NCBI GenBank assembly: GCA_900553945.1
Contig: USFR01000009.1
Coordinates: 1 to 64,000, forward strand
From: an uncultured Clostridium sp.
GTDB taxonomy: Bacteria; Bacillota; Clostridia; TANB77; CAG-508
Length of the DNA stretch: 64,000 nucleotides
Direction: 5' to 3'
A program made the translations under genes and the position numbers. Of this stretch, positions 8,813 to 17,012 are shown piece by piece (positions within the stretch are counted from its first letter, which is position 1; every line of letters starts with the position of its first letter). The notes under the pieces are model-generated. The model ran no database searches and had not been told where the DNA came from. It saw nothing but the letters and a program-made list of their open reading frames with translations.

Positions 8813-8972
8813 AAAAAAGCAATATAAATATTTTTTGAAATCATCGCGCAACGACCAAAGGAACGAAGCAAGGCTTCGTGACTGCGATTGAAGCAATCTT
8901 TACTAAAGAAAGAGCGGATGCTCAAAAAAGATTGCGACAGCAAGATGTTTCAAAAATATTTATATTGCTTTT
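8813..8972. repeat. Long-armed palindromic element, copy E
   Basis: About 29-bp arms (8813-8845 and 8944-8972; key segment GCAATATAAATATTT) enclose about 100 bases. The interior holds two more hairpins: CGAAGC-aag-GCTTCG at 8864-8878, and CAATCTTT (8894-8901) with AAAGATTG containing an inner GAGC-GGAT-GCTC. The interior on the reverse strand resembles that of element F near 54590 (shared TGCTTCAATCG, TCAC, TTCGTTC). It fills the gap between the winged-helix gene and feoA; the stretch 8745-8812 beside it holds a degenerate duplicate of CTTATATAAAT. Confidence 0.7.
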
Positions 8973-8993
8973 GCTTTTATTTAAGTTTGTTTA

Positions 8994-9926
8994 TTATCCT
9001 AATAATTTTACTTCAACAGTATTCATTCTGTATTTTCCATTTTCATCTGTTCCAAATTCTATAAGTGATTTGTCTAACTTTGTAGCATTTTGGCTTAAGT
9101 CTTGTGTGAAGTAAATTCTCATATTACTTATTTGTAGTCCTTTTGTTATTATTATTTTGAAGATTTCTACCATATGTTTTTCATCTTCTGCTACTAATAT
9201 AAGTTGAGGTGCTCTTTCATATCCAGAATCGAATTGAACAAAGTTTTCATAGAATTCTTTATATAACCTCATTCTTTCTTCGAATTTCGTTTCCCAATCT
9301 TCTTCTCTTCTAACAGCTTCATATATGAAATCTATTGAAACTCCTCTTTTTGTTAATCTAACTCCTGCATTTGCTTTTATTATTTTTCCGCTTTGTTTAG
9401 CTGTTATTGCAGGTTTTACAACATAAGAATCAAATGCTTGTACTTTTCTCATGTATGCAATTATAATTTGGTTTCCAGCTAATCTTTTCTTTATCATTGA
9501 TACTGGTTTTGTGTTGTCTGTTGGTTGCCATTTACATTCAATGTTTCTTGAATTTAATAAATATTTACCCATTTTTTCTAAGCAATATACTCTATATATG
9601 CATTTACCATCTTCGCTTGAAAAATAATATCTTGTTAATATTTTTGTTTTTATTAATTGTTCTAATTTGTTATTTAATTTATCTTGTGATTTTATATCAA
9701 TATTTCTATGAACTAAAATTTGATATATTTGTCTTGATGTCATAAACTCAAATTCATTTACTAATTCTAATATTTTAAAATGAATTTCTGTGATATGTCC
9801 TAAATTAATTCTATGAATAATTTGGTTTATTGAAACATATCCATCCTTTCCATCAAATGTTTTGATTTCTCCTTCTTTCATTGCGAAAGGAGAGACAGTT
9901 GTTTTGATTTTTTCATCTTCTACCAT
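8994..9926 (-). CDS. Winged-helix protein, possibly replication-relaxation-like
   Basis: The 310-residue product is not firmly recognised. Residues about 42-110 look like a winged helix: ILELVNEFEFMTSRQIYQIL, then a second helix and EKMGKYLL. The C-terminal half has GVSIDFIYEAVRREEDWETKF and PQLILVAEDEKHM, a pattern (Asp, then Glu and Lys on a strand, followed by a long helix) reminiscent of plasmid-type replication-relaxation proteins and PD-(D/E)XK folds. That relation is inference. Monocistronic between feoA and the S1 gene; start at the ATG with a moderate upstream GGAGGTATTAG. Confidence 0.5.
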   Translation of the reverse strand: MVEDEKIKTTVSPFAMKEGEIKTFDGKDGYVSINQIIHRINLGHITEIHFKILELVNEFEFMTSRQIYQILVHRNIDIKSQDKLNNKLEQLIKTKILTRYYFSSEDGKCIYRVYCLEKMGKYLLNSRNIECKWQPTDNTKPVSMIKKRLAGNQIIIAYMRKVQAFDSYVVKPAITAKQSGKIIKANAGVRLTKRGVSIDFIYEAVRREEDWETKFEERMRLYKEFYENFVQFDSGYERAPQLILVAEDEKHMVEIFKIIITKGLQISNMRIYFTQDLSQNATKLDKSLIEFGTDENGKYRMNTVEVKLLG

Positions 9927-9997
9927 TGTACTAATACCTCCAATTAAATTATTATTTTAGACGTTTTCTTTTGTTCGAAAATCTTTAGTAAGATTCT

Positions 9998-10513
9998 CTA
10001 TGAAACAATTAATAGTTTTATTTTCTTTTTGTCTTTAACTATTCTTTTAATGTATACATCAACTTTTTGTCCATATTCGTATCCATCTTTATATTCTGCA
10101 AGTCCAACTAAATTTGGCTTTAACTCAATAAAGATTCCGTTTTTTTGTTTTTCTACTTCCTTAACTGTTCCTTGAACTTTTTCTCCTTCTTGGTAATCTG
10201 TAACATTTTCTTCCCAAGTTCCTAAAAGCTCTTTATGAGTTAATTCCACTCTGTTTAAGTCTTTGTCAACTGATTTTATCATAACTTTTATATTTTGTCC
10301 AACGGAAAATCTTTCTTCTGGAGATTTTATTCTTGATACTGAAATATCTTCTATATGCAAAAGTCCAACTACTCCATTGTTCATTTCAACAAATGCTCCA
10401 AATGGCTTTATGTTTTTTACTGTACCTTCAAAAATATCTCCAGCTTTGGCTTCATTTTGAATCCAATTAATCTTTTCTTCATTTAACGGTTTTCTTTCGT
10501 ATTTAAAATTCAT
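9998..10513 (-). CDS. RNA-binding protein with two S1 domains
   Basis: Product of 171 residues made of two S1 OB-fold domains. The first (about 22-95) is canonical: GDIFEGTVKNIKPFGAFVEM and GLLHIEDIS. The second (about 108-171) is more diverged: GEKVQGTVKEVEKQKNGIFI, GQKVDVYIKRI. It is similar to small clostridial S1 proteins annotated as binding RNA, but the target is unknown. RBS GAAGAGG precedes the ATG. It follows the rluB-like gene in the same direction with 39 bp between. Confidence 0.8.
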   Translation of the reverse strand: MNFKYERKPLNEEKINWIQNEAKAGDIFEGTVKNIKPFGAFVEMNNGVVGLLHIEDISVSRIKSPEERFSVGQNIKVMIKSVDKDLNRVELTHKELLGTWEENVTDYQEGEKVQGTVKEVEKQKNGIFIELKPNLVGLAEYKDGYEYGQKVDVYIKRIVKDKKKIKLLIVS

Positions 10514-10552
10514 ATTTATACCTCTTCTTTCGTAATTTTATCATTTAAAATT

Positions 10553-11270
10553 TTATTTTAAAAGCTTTTGAACTTCGTCATCTTTTAGATATCTCCATTT
10601 TCCAATTGTTAATCCTTCTAAAGAAATTGTTCCAATTTTGCTTCTGTGTAATGCTAATACTTTTTTGCCTATTGCATCACACATTCTTCTAACTTCTCTA
10701 TTTTTGCCTTCATGTATTACAATTTCAAGTCTTGTTTTATTATTTTCTTTGTCTTCCATAATTCTTTTTACTTTAGCTGAACTAGTTTTAAATCCATCAT
10801 CTAAAACAACACCGCTTCTTAACTTTTCAATTTCATCATCAGAAACTTGTCCTTTTAAAGTAACTGTATAAGTTTTTGTAACTTCATTTTTAGGATGAGT
10901 TACCTTATAAACAAAATCTCCATCATTAGTTAAAATCAATGCTCCTGATGTGTACATATCTAGTCTTCCAACTGGTACAAGTCTTTCTTTTACATGAACT
11001 AAATCTGTAACTTTATCTCTACTAAATTGTTCCTTTACTGTTGTTACATATCCTATAGGTTTATTTAGTAAAATATATACTTTATTATCTTCTGGTTCAA
11101 CTTTTCTACCGATTAAATTCAACTACATCTTTTTGTGGATCAACTTTAATTCCTAGTTCTGTCTTTGCTTCGCCATTTACCTTTACTTTACCTTGTAGTA
11201 TAAGTTCTTCGCATTTTCTTCTTGAAGCTACTCCACAACTTGCTAAATATTTTTGTAATCTTTCTTCCAA
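10553..11270 (-). CDS. Pseudouridine synthase, RsuA/RluB family, broken or shifted by one extra base
   Basis: Would isomerise a uridine in 23S or 16S rRNA. The 5' part starts at TTG (11268-11270, GAGGAAG upstream) and gives an S4 domain, [20 protein letters not shown]. After codon 53 (AAT) the frame reads CGG TAG. The catalytic part, with [10 protein letters not shown] and [16 protein letters not shown], continues in the next frame from GGT AGA AAA. Removing one base, C on the minus strand at 11111, joins them into a normal 238-residue protein. So this is a one-base insertion in an otherwise intact gene: a sequence error, a recent mutation, or a site of +1 frameshifting at CGG. Compare tadA at 42801. 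Confidence 0.85.
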
Positions 11271-11291
11271 CTTTCTTCCTCTTCCTTTTTA

Positions 11292-12197
11292 TTATTCTTC
11301 ATCTAGCTTTTCTAAAATATCTTTAAAATACTTTGGTAATTCTGCTGTATATTCAACTTCTTCGTTTGTAGTTGGATGTTTGAATTTAATTTTATATGCA
11401 TGAAGCATTTGTCCTTCTACATCAAATCTATTTTTTCCATTAGAATATGTATAATCACCAATTATCGGATATCCTATTTCTGAAAGGTGAACTCTTATTT
11501 GATGAGTTCTTCCTGTTTCTATAACTACTTCTAATAATGTACAATCGCTATATCTTTTTAATACTTTGAAATGAGTCACTGCCTTTTTACCGTCTTTGTC
11601 AACAGCCATTTTCTTTCTATCTTTTTTGCTTCTTCCTATTGGCATATCTATTGTTGCTTCATTTTCTTTAAGTCTTCCACGAACCAAAGCTAAATAAGTT
11701 TTTGTTGTTTTATGTTCTTTTATTTGTTCACTAATATTTAAATGAGCTTTATCGTTTTTAGCAACAATTATAATACCTGATGTATCTTTGTCAATTCTAT
11801 GAACAATTCCTGGTCTAATTTCTCCGCCTATTCCTGATAAAGAATCCTTGCATCTTGCCATTATCGCGTTTGCAAGTGTTCCGTCTGGATTTCCATTACC
11901 CGGATGAACTACCATTCCTTTTTCTTTATTAATGATTATTATATCATTGTCTTCATATATAACGTTTAGTGGAATTTCTTCTGCTTTTAATTTTGATTCT
12001 TTTGGTTTCTCAAATTCAATTATTATTTTATCATTAATTTTAACTTTATAAGATGCTTTTTCTTTTTTACCATTTACTAAAATCTTGTCATCTTCTATTA
12101 ATTTTTGAACTGTCATTCGAGATATATCTGGATCTAATTCTGCAATTGCTTTATCTAATCTTATTCCATCTTCTTTTATTATGTATTCTTTCTCCAA
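11292..12197 (-). CDS. rluD: Pseudouridine synthase, RluD/RluA family
   Basis: Predicted to convert specific 23S rRNA uridines to pseudouridine. The 301-residue product has an S4 RNA-binding domain (about 12-70; RLDKAIAELDPDISRMTVQ), the catalytic motif RPGIVHRIDKDTSG (about 128-141, Asp is the catalytic residue), and GRTHQIRVHLSEIGYPIIGD. Length is normal for RluD. The start is TTG at 12195-12197 with AAAGGAAAAAC upstream. It is adjacent to the rluB-like gene and the GT-C-like gene in one direction; the exact rRNA target is not evident. B. subtilis ylyB is the usual comparison. Confidence 0.9.
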   Translation of the reverse strand: MEKEYIIKEDGIRLDKAIAELDPDISRMTVQKLIEDDKILVNGKKEKASYKVKINDKIIIEFEKPKESKLKAEEIPLNVIYEDNDIIIINKEKGMVVHPGNGNPDGTLANAIMARCKDSLSGIGGEIRPGIVHRIDKDTSGIIIVAKNDKAHLNISEQIKEHKTTKTYLALVRGRLKENEATIDMPIGRSKKDRKKMAVDKDGKKAVTHFKVLKRYSDCTLLEVVIETGRTHQIRVHLSEIGYPIIGDYTYSNGKNRFDVEGQMLHAYKIKFKHPTTNEEVEYTAELPKYFKDILEKLDEE

Positions 12198-12219
12198 TTT
12201 GTTTTTCCTTTCTTTAAAG

Positions 12220-13920
12220 CTATTGATTTTCTGATGTCGTTTCTGTTATTGTTTTTACTCCTTCAGTTCTTTCGTATATTACAAATTTTGCATCTTGTGT
12301 TTCTTCTTCGGCTGTTGTTGGATATATTTTTTTATAGTCTAAATCTTTTTTCAATTTCTTATTTAAATTTGAATCTGAATATGTGATTACATGTGTTATT
12401 CCATATTTATCGAAGATTTCATCATATTTTGCTGCTCCTGTTGCTACATTTTGTACATCCATAAATATATCTTCGCCATCATCTGGGTTTCCTGTTTTTG
12501 TGTTATATTGCGGTGTATATAAATCGCATCTAGAATCTATCATTACAGGTATTCCTTCATATATTAAATAACTTCCATAATTATATTCATTAAATAATTT
12601 AATATTTTTATAATCTAAATTTTCTTTTATCCATTCAGCTGCATATATTGGGTAATTGGCATTTGTGTAATATTGAGCTTTTAATTTTGGTTTGAAATTT
12701 TGTATTGCAATTATTATAACAGCTGTTGATAAAATAACTTTTGCATAAAAATTCGTGACTACTGTAATTATTTTCTCTTGTAGCTTTGGTGAATATTTTT
12801 CAAATATTTCTCCTAATAAATCAGCTAATATTGGAGTACAAATTATTAAGAACATTGATACCTGTCTTCTTGAATTAAGTGCTAAATATAAAATTCCTAA
12901 ATAGTAACATAAGTGTTTTAAATCTATTTTTATATCAATGAATGTTAATACTACAACAAACATCAAGAAAAATGCTACAAAATCTTTATTACTTCTAAGA
13001 TCTAATGGCATATGTTCATTAATTACTTCCATTGTATTTCCTGACATTGTTTTGTAAAGATATGTGTATGGAGTTGTAAGTCCTGTTGGTGTAAATATTC
13101 CCATAAATGCACATATAATCATTACTAAAATTAATTTTTTAACATTATCATTTCTTGTTACTCTAATCTTATATGGATTTTTTTGAGCTTCTGCTCTCTT
13201 AATTTTATTATCTTCTATTTTTTCTTTAAGTTCTGCTATTCTTTGTTCATAACCAGCTTTGGCTCTATATTTTTCATAGAATATTTTTAATCTAACTAAT
13301 AAGTCAACTGTAAAAATATTAAGTGATATGATGTATTCAAAGATATATGGTATAAATAAAACAAAGAAGAATGGCCATACTGCCATATGTAAGTTAACAA
13401 TCAATAATGAAAATCCTATTAAGCCAAATGCATAGCGCTTTTTTCCGCTCTCTAAAAATTTTTCAATTAAATATATTGTTAATACCATTAATGAAAATGA
13501 TACAAGTTGTGCTCTCGCCGCTAAGTATGGTTGCATTAAATACATCGCAATAAATGTTACAATTGCTGATAGAGGTGCATTTTTGGATATCTTATTTGAG
13601 GTAAAATATATCGAAAGTGCTAAGATACATGTAAGTACTATTGTTGATCCATATATGCCGTCCATTCCGCCTAAACTATAAATTCCATATATTGATAAGT
13701 CGTATAACCAATGTGGAAATGTATATGGAAGTTCATGCCATGAAAAAGGATCTTCTTTTAAATTTTCTATTCCATTTTGAGCAATATACTCTCCTACTTT
13801 TATTGTATAAAAAGTATCATTTTGCAACCCTTTAGGTGCAATAGATGCACAGTATATTATTAATAATACTGCTATAATTACATGAAATTTATATCTTTTT
13901 ATTTTGCTTGTGTTTTCCAT
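12220..13920 (-). CDS. Polytopic membrane protein, GT-C glycosyltransferase-like
   Basis: Product of 566 residues with about ten transmembrane helices. After the first helix an outside loop reads KGLQNDTFYTIKVGEYI and DPFSWHELPYTFPHWLYD, the position of the catalytic acidic loop in GT-C enzymes, which use polyprenyl-phosphate sugars. The C-terminal soluble part contains AAEWIKENL and FNEYNYGSYLIYEGIPVMID with SRCDLY, a pattern I associate with uncharacterised GT-C-like membrane proteins. A charged cytoplasmic insert lies around residues 215-255. Sugar and acceptor are unknown. RBS AGAAAGG. It lies between rluD and the EEP-family gene with short gaps, perhaps one transcript. Confidence 0.6.
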   Translation of the reverse strand: MENTSKIKRYKFHVIIAVLLIIYCASIAPKGLQNDTFYTIKVGEYIAQNGIENLKEDPFSWHELPYTFPHWLYDLSIYGIYSLGGMDGIYGSTIVLTCILALSIYFTSNKISKNAPLSAIVTFIAMYLMQPYLAARAQLVSFSLMVLTIYLIEKFLESGKKRYAFGLIGFSLLIVNLHMAVWPFFFVLFIPYIFEYIISLNIFTVDLLVRLKIFYEKYRAKAGYEQRIAELKEKIEDNKIKRAEAQKNPYKIRVTRNDNVKKLILVMIICAFMGIFTPTGLTTPYTYLYKTMSGNTMEVINEHMPLDLRSNKDFVAFFLMFVVVLTFIDIKIDLKHLCYYLGILYLALNSRRQVSMFLIICTPILADLLGEIFEKYSPKLQEKIITVVTNFYAKVILSTAVIIIAIQNFKPKLKAQYYTNANYPIYAAEWIKENLDYKNIKLFNEYNYGSYLIYEGIPVMIDSRCDLYTPQYNTKTGNPDDGEDIFMDVQNVATGAAKYDEIFDKYGITHVITYSDSNLNKKLKKDLDYKKIYPTTAEEETQDAKFVIYERTEGVKTITETTSENQ

Positions 13921-13937
13921 TGTCTTTAACCTTTCTC

Positions 13938-14672
13938 TTATACTTCAAATTCTGCATAAACAGCTGAATGATCTGAATATTTAGTTTTAATTGTTTCCAT
14001 TTTTAATAGTTTTATATTTTTTGAATAAAACATTGTATCTATACATCCATTTCCATTTGCTGAAAACCATGTATCTTCATTATTTTCTAACTTATCTAGA
14101 TAGTCTTTTAACATTTCGTATTCAGGATATTTATCACTTTTTGTGAACTCATATTTGTGTTTTCCAACTTTTTCAACACCTATGTTAAAATCTCCACCAA
14201 GTATAATTATTTCATTATCATCTATTTTTTCTATAATGTTTATCAATTCTTCTGTTGCTAGTTTTCTCTCTTCAAAATTTGTTGGATAATGTATAGAAAA
14301 TAAATTTAGTTTAGTGGTTCCAAATGATATTTTATTACATAGTAATCCTCTTTGCTCATTTGCAGGATTTACTAATGGCATTAAATAATTTGTTGAATAT
14401 TCTATTGGAAATCTTGATAAAATTCCATCTCCGTAATATCCATTCTTATATTTAATATTTATTCCCATAGTTCTATATGGCAATTCAATGTATTTTGAAA
14501 AAGTATATATCTGATTTTCGCTATATACTCTTTGTGTGTACATATCTATTTCTTGAAGAAATAATATATCTGGTTTATATTTTTTCAAAAATTTTGCTTG
14601 TCTTTCAACATCAATAATTCCGTCTAAACCTTCGCCATGACACATATTAAATGTTATAGTTTTTAATATCAT
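13938..14672 (-). CDS. Endonuclease/exonuclease/phosphatase (EEP) family protein
   Basis: A 244-residue protein with the EEP fold, metal-dependent hydrolases acting on phosphodiesters. Motifs seen: TFNMCHG at the start (Asn), DILFLQEID with metal Glu (about 35-43), ILGGDFNIG (Asp and Asn, about 157-165) and KYSDHSAVYAEF with the catalytic Asp-His near the end. No signal peptide, so cytoplasmic. Substrate (DNA, lipid, nucleotide) cannot be told. RBS AGAGGGTGG. It lies 17 bp upstream of the GT-C-like gene in the same direction. Confidence 0.85.
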   Translation of the reverse strand: MILKTITFNMCHGEGLDGIIDVERQAKFLKKYKPDILFLQEIDMYTQRVYSENQIYTFSKYIELPYRTMGINIKYKNGYYGDGILSRFPIEYSTNYLMPLVNPANEQRGLLCNKISFGTTKLNLFSIHYPTNFEERKLATEELINIIEKIDDNEIIILGGDFNIGVEKVGKHKYEFTKSDKYPEYEMLKDYLDKLENNEDTWFSANGNGCIDTMFYSKNIKLLKMETIKTKYSDHSAVYAEFEV

Positions 14673-14744
14673 TTTACCACCCTCTTTTTCGTGTAAAATT
14701 ATATCAAACTGTTATATATTATTCAAGAATTTGATTTTAAAAAA

Positions 14745-14776
14745 AGAAAAAAACGACCAATGCTTTCATTAGCCGT
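14745..14776 (-). terminator. Terminator after ssb-like gene
   Basis: On the minus strand ACGGCTAATG pairs with CATTGGTCGT over a short AAAG loop and is followed by a run of seven Ts, just after the stop of the two-OB-fold gene. Confidence 0.8.
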
Positions 14777-14803
14777 CCTTTCCTTTATTATATTTATATT
14801 AGA

Positions 14804-15475
14804 TTATCCAACTTCTTCAGCTTTTTCATCTTTTTTGTCTATAATTTCCATGCTTGATATTGAAACTTCATATGCAACTCTTGTTTCAGATGTTCCATCT
14901 TCAAATTTCTTTTCATATTTTCTGCTTTGAACTCTACCAATAATTTTTACTTCTGTTCCTACTTCCATGTTTTGGCAGAATCTTGCATTTCTTCCCCAAG
15001 CTATACAAGGAATGTAATCTGATTTATTATATGCTCTGTTTACTGCTAATAATAAATCTGAAATTTCTCTATCAAAAGGTGTTTGTCTGTATATAGGTTT
15101 CTTACAAACATATCCTGATAGTGTAACTTCATTTGTTACTACGTCTTTCTTTTCTTCATTTTCTTCTTGCTCTTCTACTTCTACAATATCTTTTGCAAAT
15201 ACTGTTAGTATTAGCTTATTTCTTTCATTTTGATAACTGTTATATGATCTAAATTGACCATGAATGCAAAGTTTTTTACCTATTTCTAAATCTAGATTTG
15301 TTAATAATCTTTCAGATACTGTTATAGGTATAATATCAACTGCTGAACTTAATCTTGGTACCTCTAAATCAAATATGTAAAATTTCTCACCATATATCTC
15401 ATGACTATATGTTTTTTCACTTGTAACTTTTCCAACTAATACTAGATGGTTATTTTCTAATAAATTTGTAACCAC
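14804..15475 (-). CDS. Single-stranded DNA-binding protein variant with two OB folds
   Basis: The 223-residue product appears to hold two SSB-like OB folds: residues about 8-95 (NHLVLVGKVTSEKTYSHE, FYIFDLEVPR, LCIHGQFRSYN) and about 120-212 (EVTLSGYVCKKPIYRQTPF, DLLLAVNRAYNKSDYIPCIAWG, EVKIIGRVQSR). The second matches ordinary SSB best. They are linked by a Glu-rich stretch (about 98-115). It lacks the acidic DDDIPF-type tail of the main SSB, although the end is acidic. Such tandem-OB proteins occur in Clostridia beside a normal ssb. GTG start with AAGGAGG eight bases upstream. Confidence 0.75.
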   Translation of the reverse strand: MVTNLLENNHLVLVGKVTSEKTYSHEIYGEKFYIFDLEVPRLSSAVDIIPITVSERLLTNLDLEIGKKLCIHGQFRSYNSYQNERNKLILTVFAKDIVEVEEQEENEEKKDVVTNEVTLSGYVCKKPIYRQTPFDREISDLLLAVNRAYNKSDYIPCIAWGRNARFCQNMEVGTEVKIIGRVQSRKYEKKFEDGTSETRVAYEVSISSMEIIDKKDEKAEEVG

Positions 15476-15596
15476 TCTTTTTTCCTCCTTATTTTATCTA
15501 TTGTGTTTTTCACATATATGCCTGTTTTTATTTTAAAATTTCTTTAGAAACATCTACATTATAGCACAATTTTTTCATCTTGTCTACATAAAAAGT

Positions 15597-16079
15597 TTAT
15601 GTTTTTACCAAAAAAGTTAAAATTTTCATAGAAATTTCCTCATAAATGCGGTTTTTGTTAAAATTTTTTTCTAATTTTATCTCTTGACTCTCTATTTTTT
15701 TCTTTTCCAAATTTTCTATTTCTCTTTGTAAATCTAATATAATTTCATCATTTTCATTACTGATAATAGTTATTGTTGCTCTTGAATTAAATCCAAAAGT
15801 TATTACATATTGGTCTTCTGCCATGTCTAGTAATTTCATATTTTCTTTAAAATCTGTATTTATTATTAAATATTTACTTGAATCAAGAACCTTTTTTAGT
15901 ATGTCGTCATCTTCAATTTGATCAAATATTATAATAATATCGAATTTTACGTTTTTAATATTTTCAATTGTATGTTTGCTTATAATTACAATATTTTTTT
16001 CGTGGATGCCATATTTCTCTAAAGTCTTTTCAATTTCAATTATATTATTACTTTTAGTAATTATTCCTATAACGGCCAT
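15597..16079 (-). CDS. Unknown 160-residue protein
   Basis: Not recognised. The N-terminal 75 residues alternate strands and helices (VIGIITKSNNIIEIEKTLE, IVIISKHT, FDIIIIFDQI, YLIINTDF), suggesting a Rossmann-like alpha/beta fold. The middle has YVITFGFNSRATITI, which recalls a segment of Mur-ligase-related proteins, but the ATP-binding loop is absent. The C-terminal third is a predicted helix rich in Glu and Lys. Start supported by AGAGAGG. It is divergent from the gene at 16187 and may share a transcript with ssb. Confidence 0.6.
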   Translation of the reverse strand: MAVIGIITKSNNIIEIEKTLEKYGIHEKNIVIISKHTIENIKNVKFDIIIIFDQIEDDDILKKVLDSSKYLIINTDFKENMKLLDMAEDQYVITFGFNSRATITIISNENDEIILDLQREIENLEKKKIESQEIKLEKNFNKNRIYEEISMKILTFLVKT

Positions 16080-16186
16080 ACTTTTACCTCTCTTTTTTAA
16101 TTATATGCTCTCTTCTCACATTTTTTCCTTTTTTTCATAATATATACTAAGCGAAAGCTAATTTATATAAAGGAATGATAGAAATA

Positions 16187-16621
16187 ATGGAAATAGAAAA
16201 AGATGTATGTCCAGTTGTTAAAGTAGATGGATTTATTGAAAAAGGCAAACAATTCGATATGGAAATAATTGTTCCAGAAGACGATAGAAATGTTATCTAC
16301 GGTATTTTAAAAGACAGACATGGCGAGCCTATATGTGATGCTGTTGTTAAACTAATTGAAGTTGTTATGGAATGTGGCGAAAAAGAAAGACGTCCAGTAT
16401 CACACACATTTTCTGACAAACATGGTGAGTTTGTTTTTGGACCTCTTTGCCCAGATAGATCTTATGAAATTCAAATATGGGTTGATAGAGTAAAACACAT
16501 TAAAGTTTGCGACGAATGTCCTTTTGATAAAAAAAGATGTTTAAAAGGTGTTAAACTTGATCCTTGCCATCACAAAGAAAAACCATGTGAACCAGAATTT
16601 CCTTGTCCATGCAAAAGATAG
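16187..16621 (+). CDS. Carboxypeptidase-regulatory-like domain protein with Cys/His-rich tail
   Basis: Product of about 144 residues. Residues about 30-110 resemble a transthyretin-like/CarboxypepD_reg beta-sandwich: IYGILKDRHGEPICDAVVKL, then SDKHGEFVFGPLCPDRSYEI. The tail has many Cys (CDECPFDKKRC, CHHKEKPCEPEFPCPC) that could bind metal or cross-link. Proteins of this kind in Clostridia are often suspected to be spore-coat or surface structural proteins; that is inference. The frame opens at ATG 16175, but AAAGGAATGAT abuts that codon, so the in-frame ATG at 16187 is the better start. Confidence 0.7.
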   Translation: MEIEKDVCPVVKVDGFIEKGKQFDMEIIVPEDDRNVIYGILKDRHGEPICDAVVKLIEVVMECGEKERRPVSHTFSDKHGEFVFGPLCPDRSYEIQIWVDRVKHIKVCDECPFDKKRCLKGVKLDPCHHKEKPCEPEFPCPCKR

Positions 16622-16681
16622 TTTTTTAATTTAAGTCTTTTCAAATGAGTGCAATTTATTTATATTTATAAAGTATAAAAA

Positions 16682-16739
16682 TTCCCCAAGCATTGAAGTT
16701 AACCAAACTAGTCTTGCTTCACTACTTGGGGATTTTTTC
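16682..16739 (+). terminator. Rho-independent terminator
   Basis: CCCCAAG (16684-16690) pairs with CTTGGGG (16725-16731), with a second inner pairing TGAAG/CTTCA, followed by ATTTTTT. It ends the Cys-rich gene on the plus strand. Confidence 0.85.
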
Positions 16740-16740
16740 T

Positions 16741-16790
16741 ATACTAGAAAAGTTCTCTGAACTTCCTATTATAGAAAAATGATAATGCAT
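16741..16790 (+). repeat. Short palindromic repeat, copy 1 of 3
   Basis: TAGAAAAGTTCTCTGAACTT followed by CCTATTATA forms a small palindrome, continued by AAAAATGATAATGCA. The same core occurs on the minus strand near 25204 and near 53015, the latter also sharing the downstream AAAAATnAnAATGCA. From 16800 to 16871 another hairpin-forming stretch (GAACAAAA with TTTTGTTC) precedes the next gene's end and could terminate it. Confidence 0.6.
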
Positions 16791-16871
16791 AGGAATTTGC
16801 AAACCAAATTTCGCGCACGAACAAAAACACGTACTAAAAAAATGCAAATATTATAAATGTCCGCTTTTGTT

Positions 16872-17012
16872 CTAAATAACTCCTACTTTTCTTGCAAATT
16901 GTTTGCCCTTTTTTATCATTTTATTTTTTGTTGTTCTGTTCATATCTTGATATAACATCATTGCAGCTACAGTTGCTACTGAGCCTATTACAGCACCTTT
17001 TACAAATTTCAT
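16872..17012 (-). CDS. Small hypothetical protein, 46 residues
   Basis: Starts MKFVKGAVIGSVATVAAMML, a short hydrophobic Gly/Ala-rich helix with one Lys on either side, followed by a basic hydrophilic tail ending in ARKVGVI. This resembles small YtxH-like membrane-associated proteins of Firmicutes. AGGAGG lies nine bases before the ATG, and the ATG overlaps the stop of the TSUP half gene as ATGA, so translation is probably coupled. Function unknown. Confidence 0.7.
   Translation of the reverse strand: MKFVKGAVIGSVATVAAMMLYQDMNRTTKNKMIKKGKQFARKVGVI

Noticed and set aside
11100..11125. CGG reassigned to another amino acid, explaining both odd codons
   Set aside because: Reading CGG as any amino acid leaves both genes out of frame (a stop follows at once in the rluB-like gene, 22 codons later in tadA). 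Only removal of one base restores the proteins.
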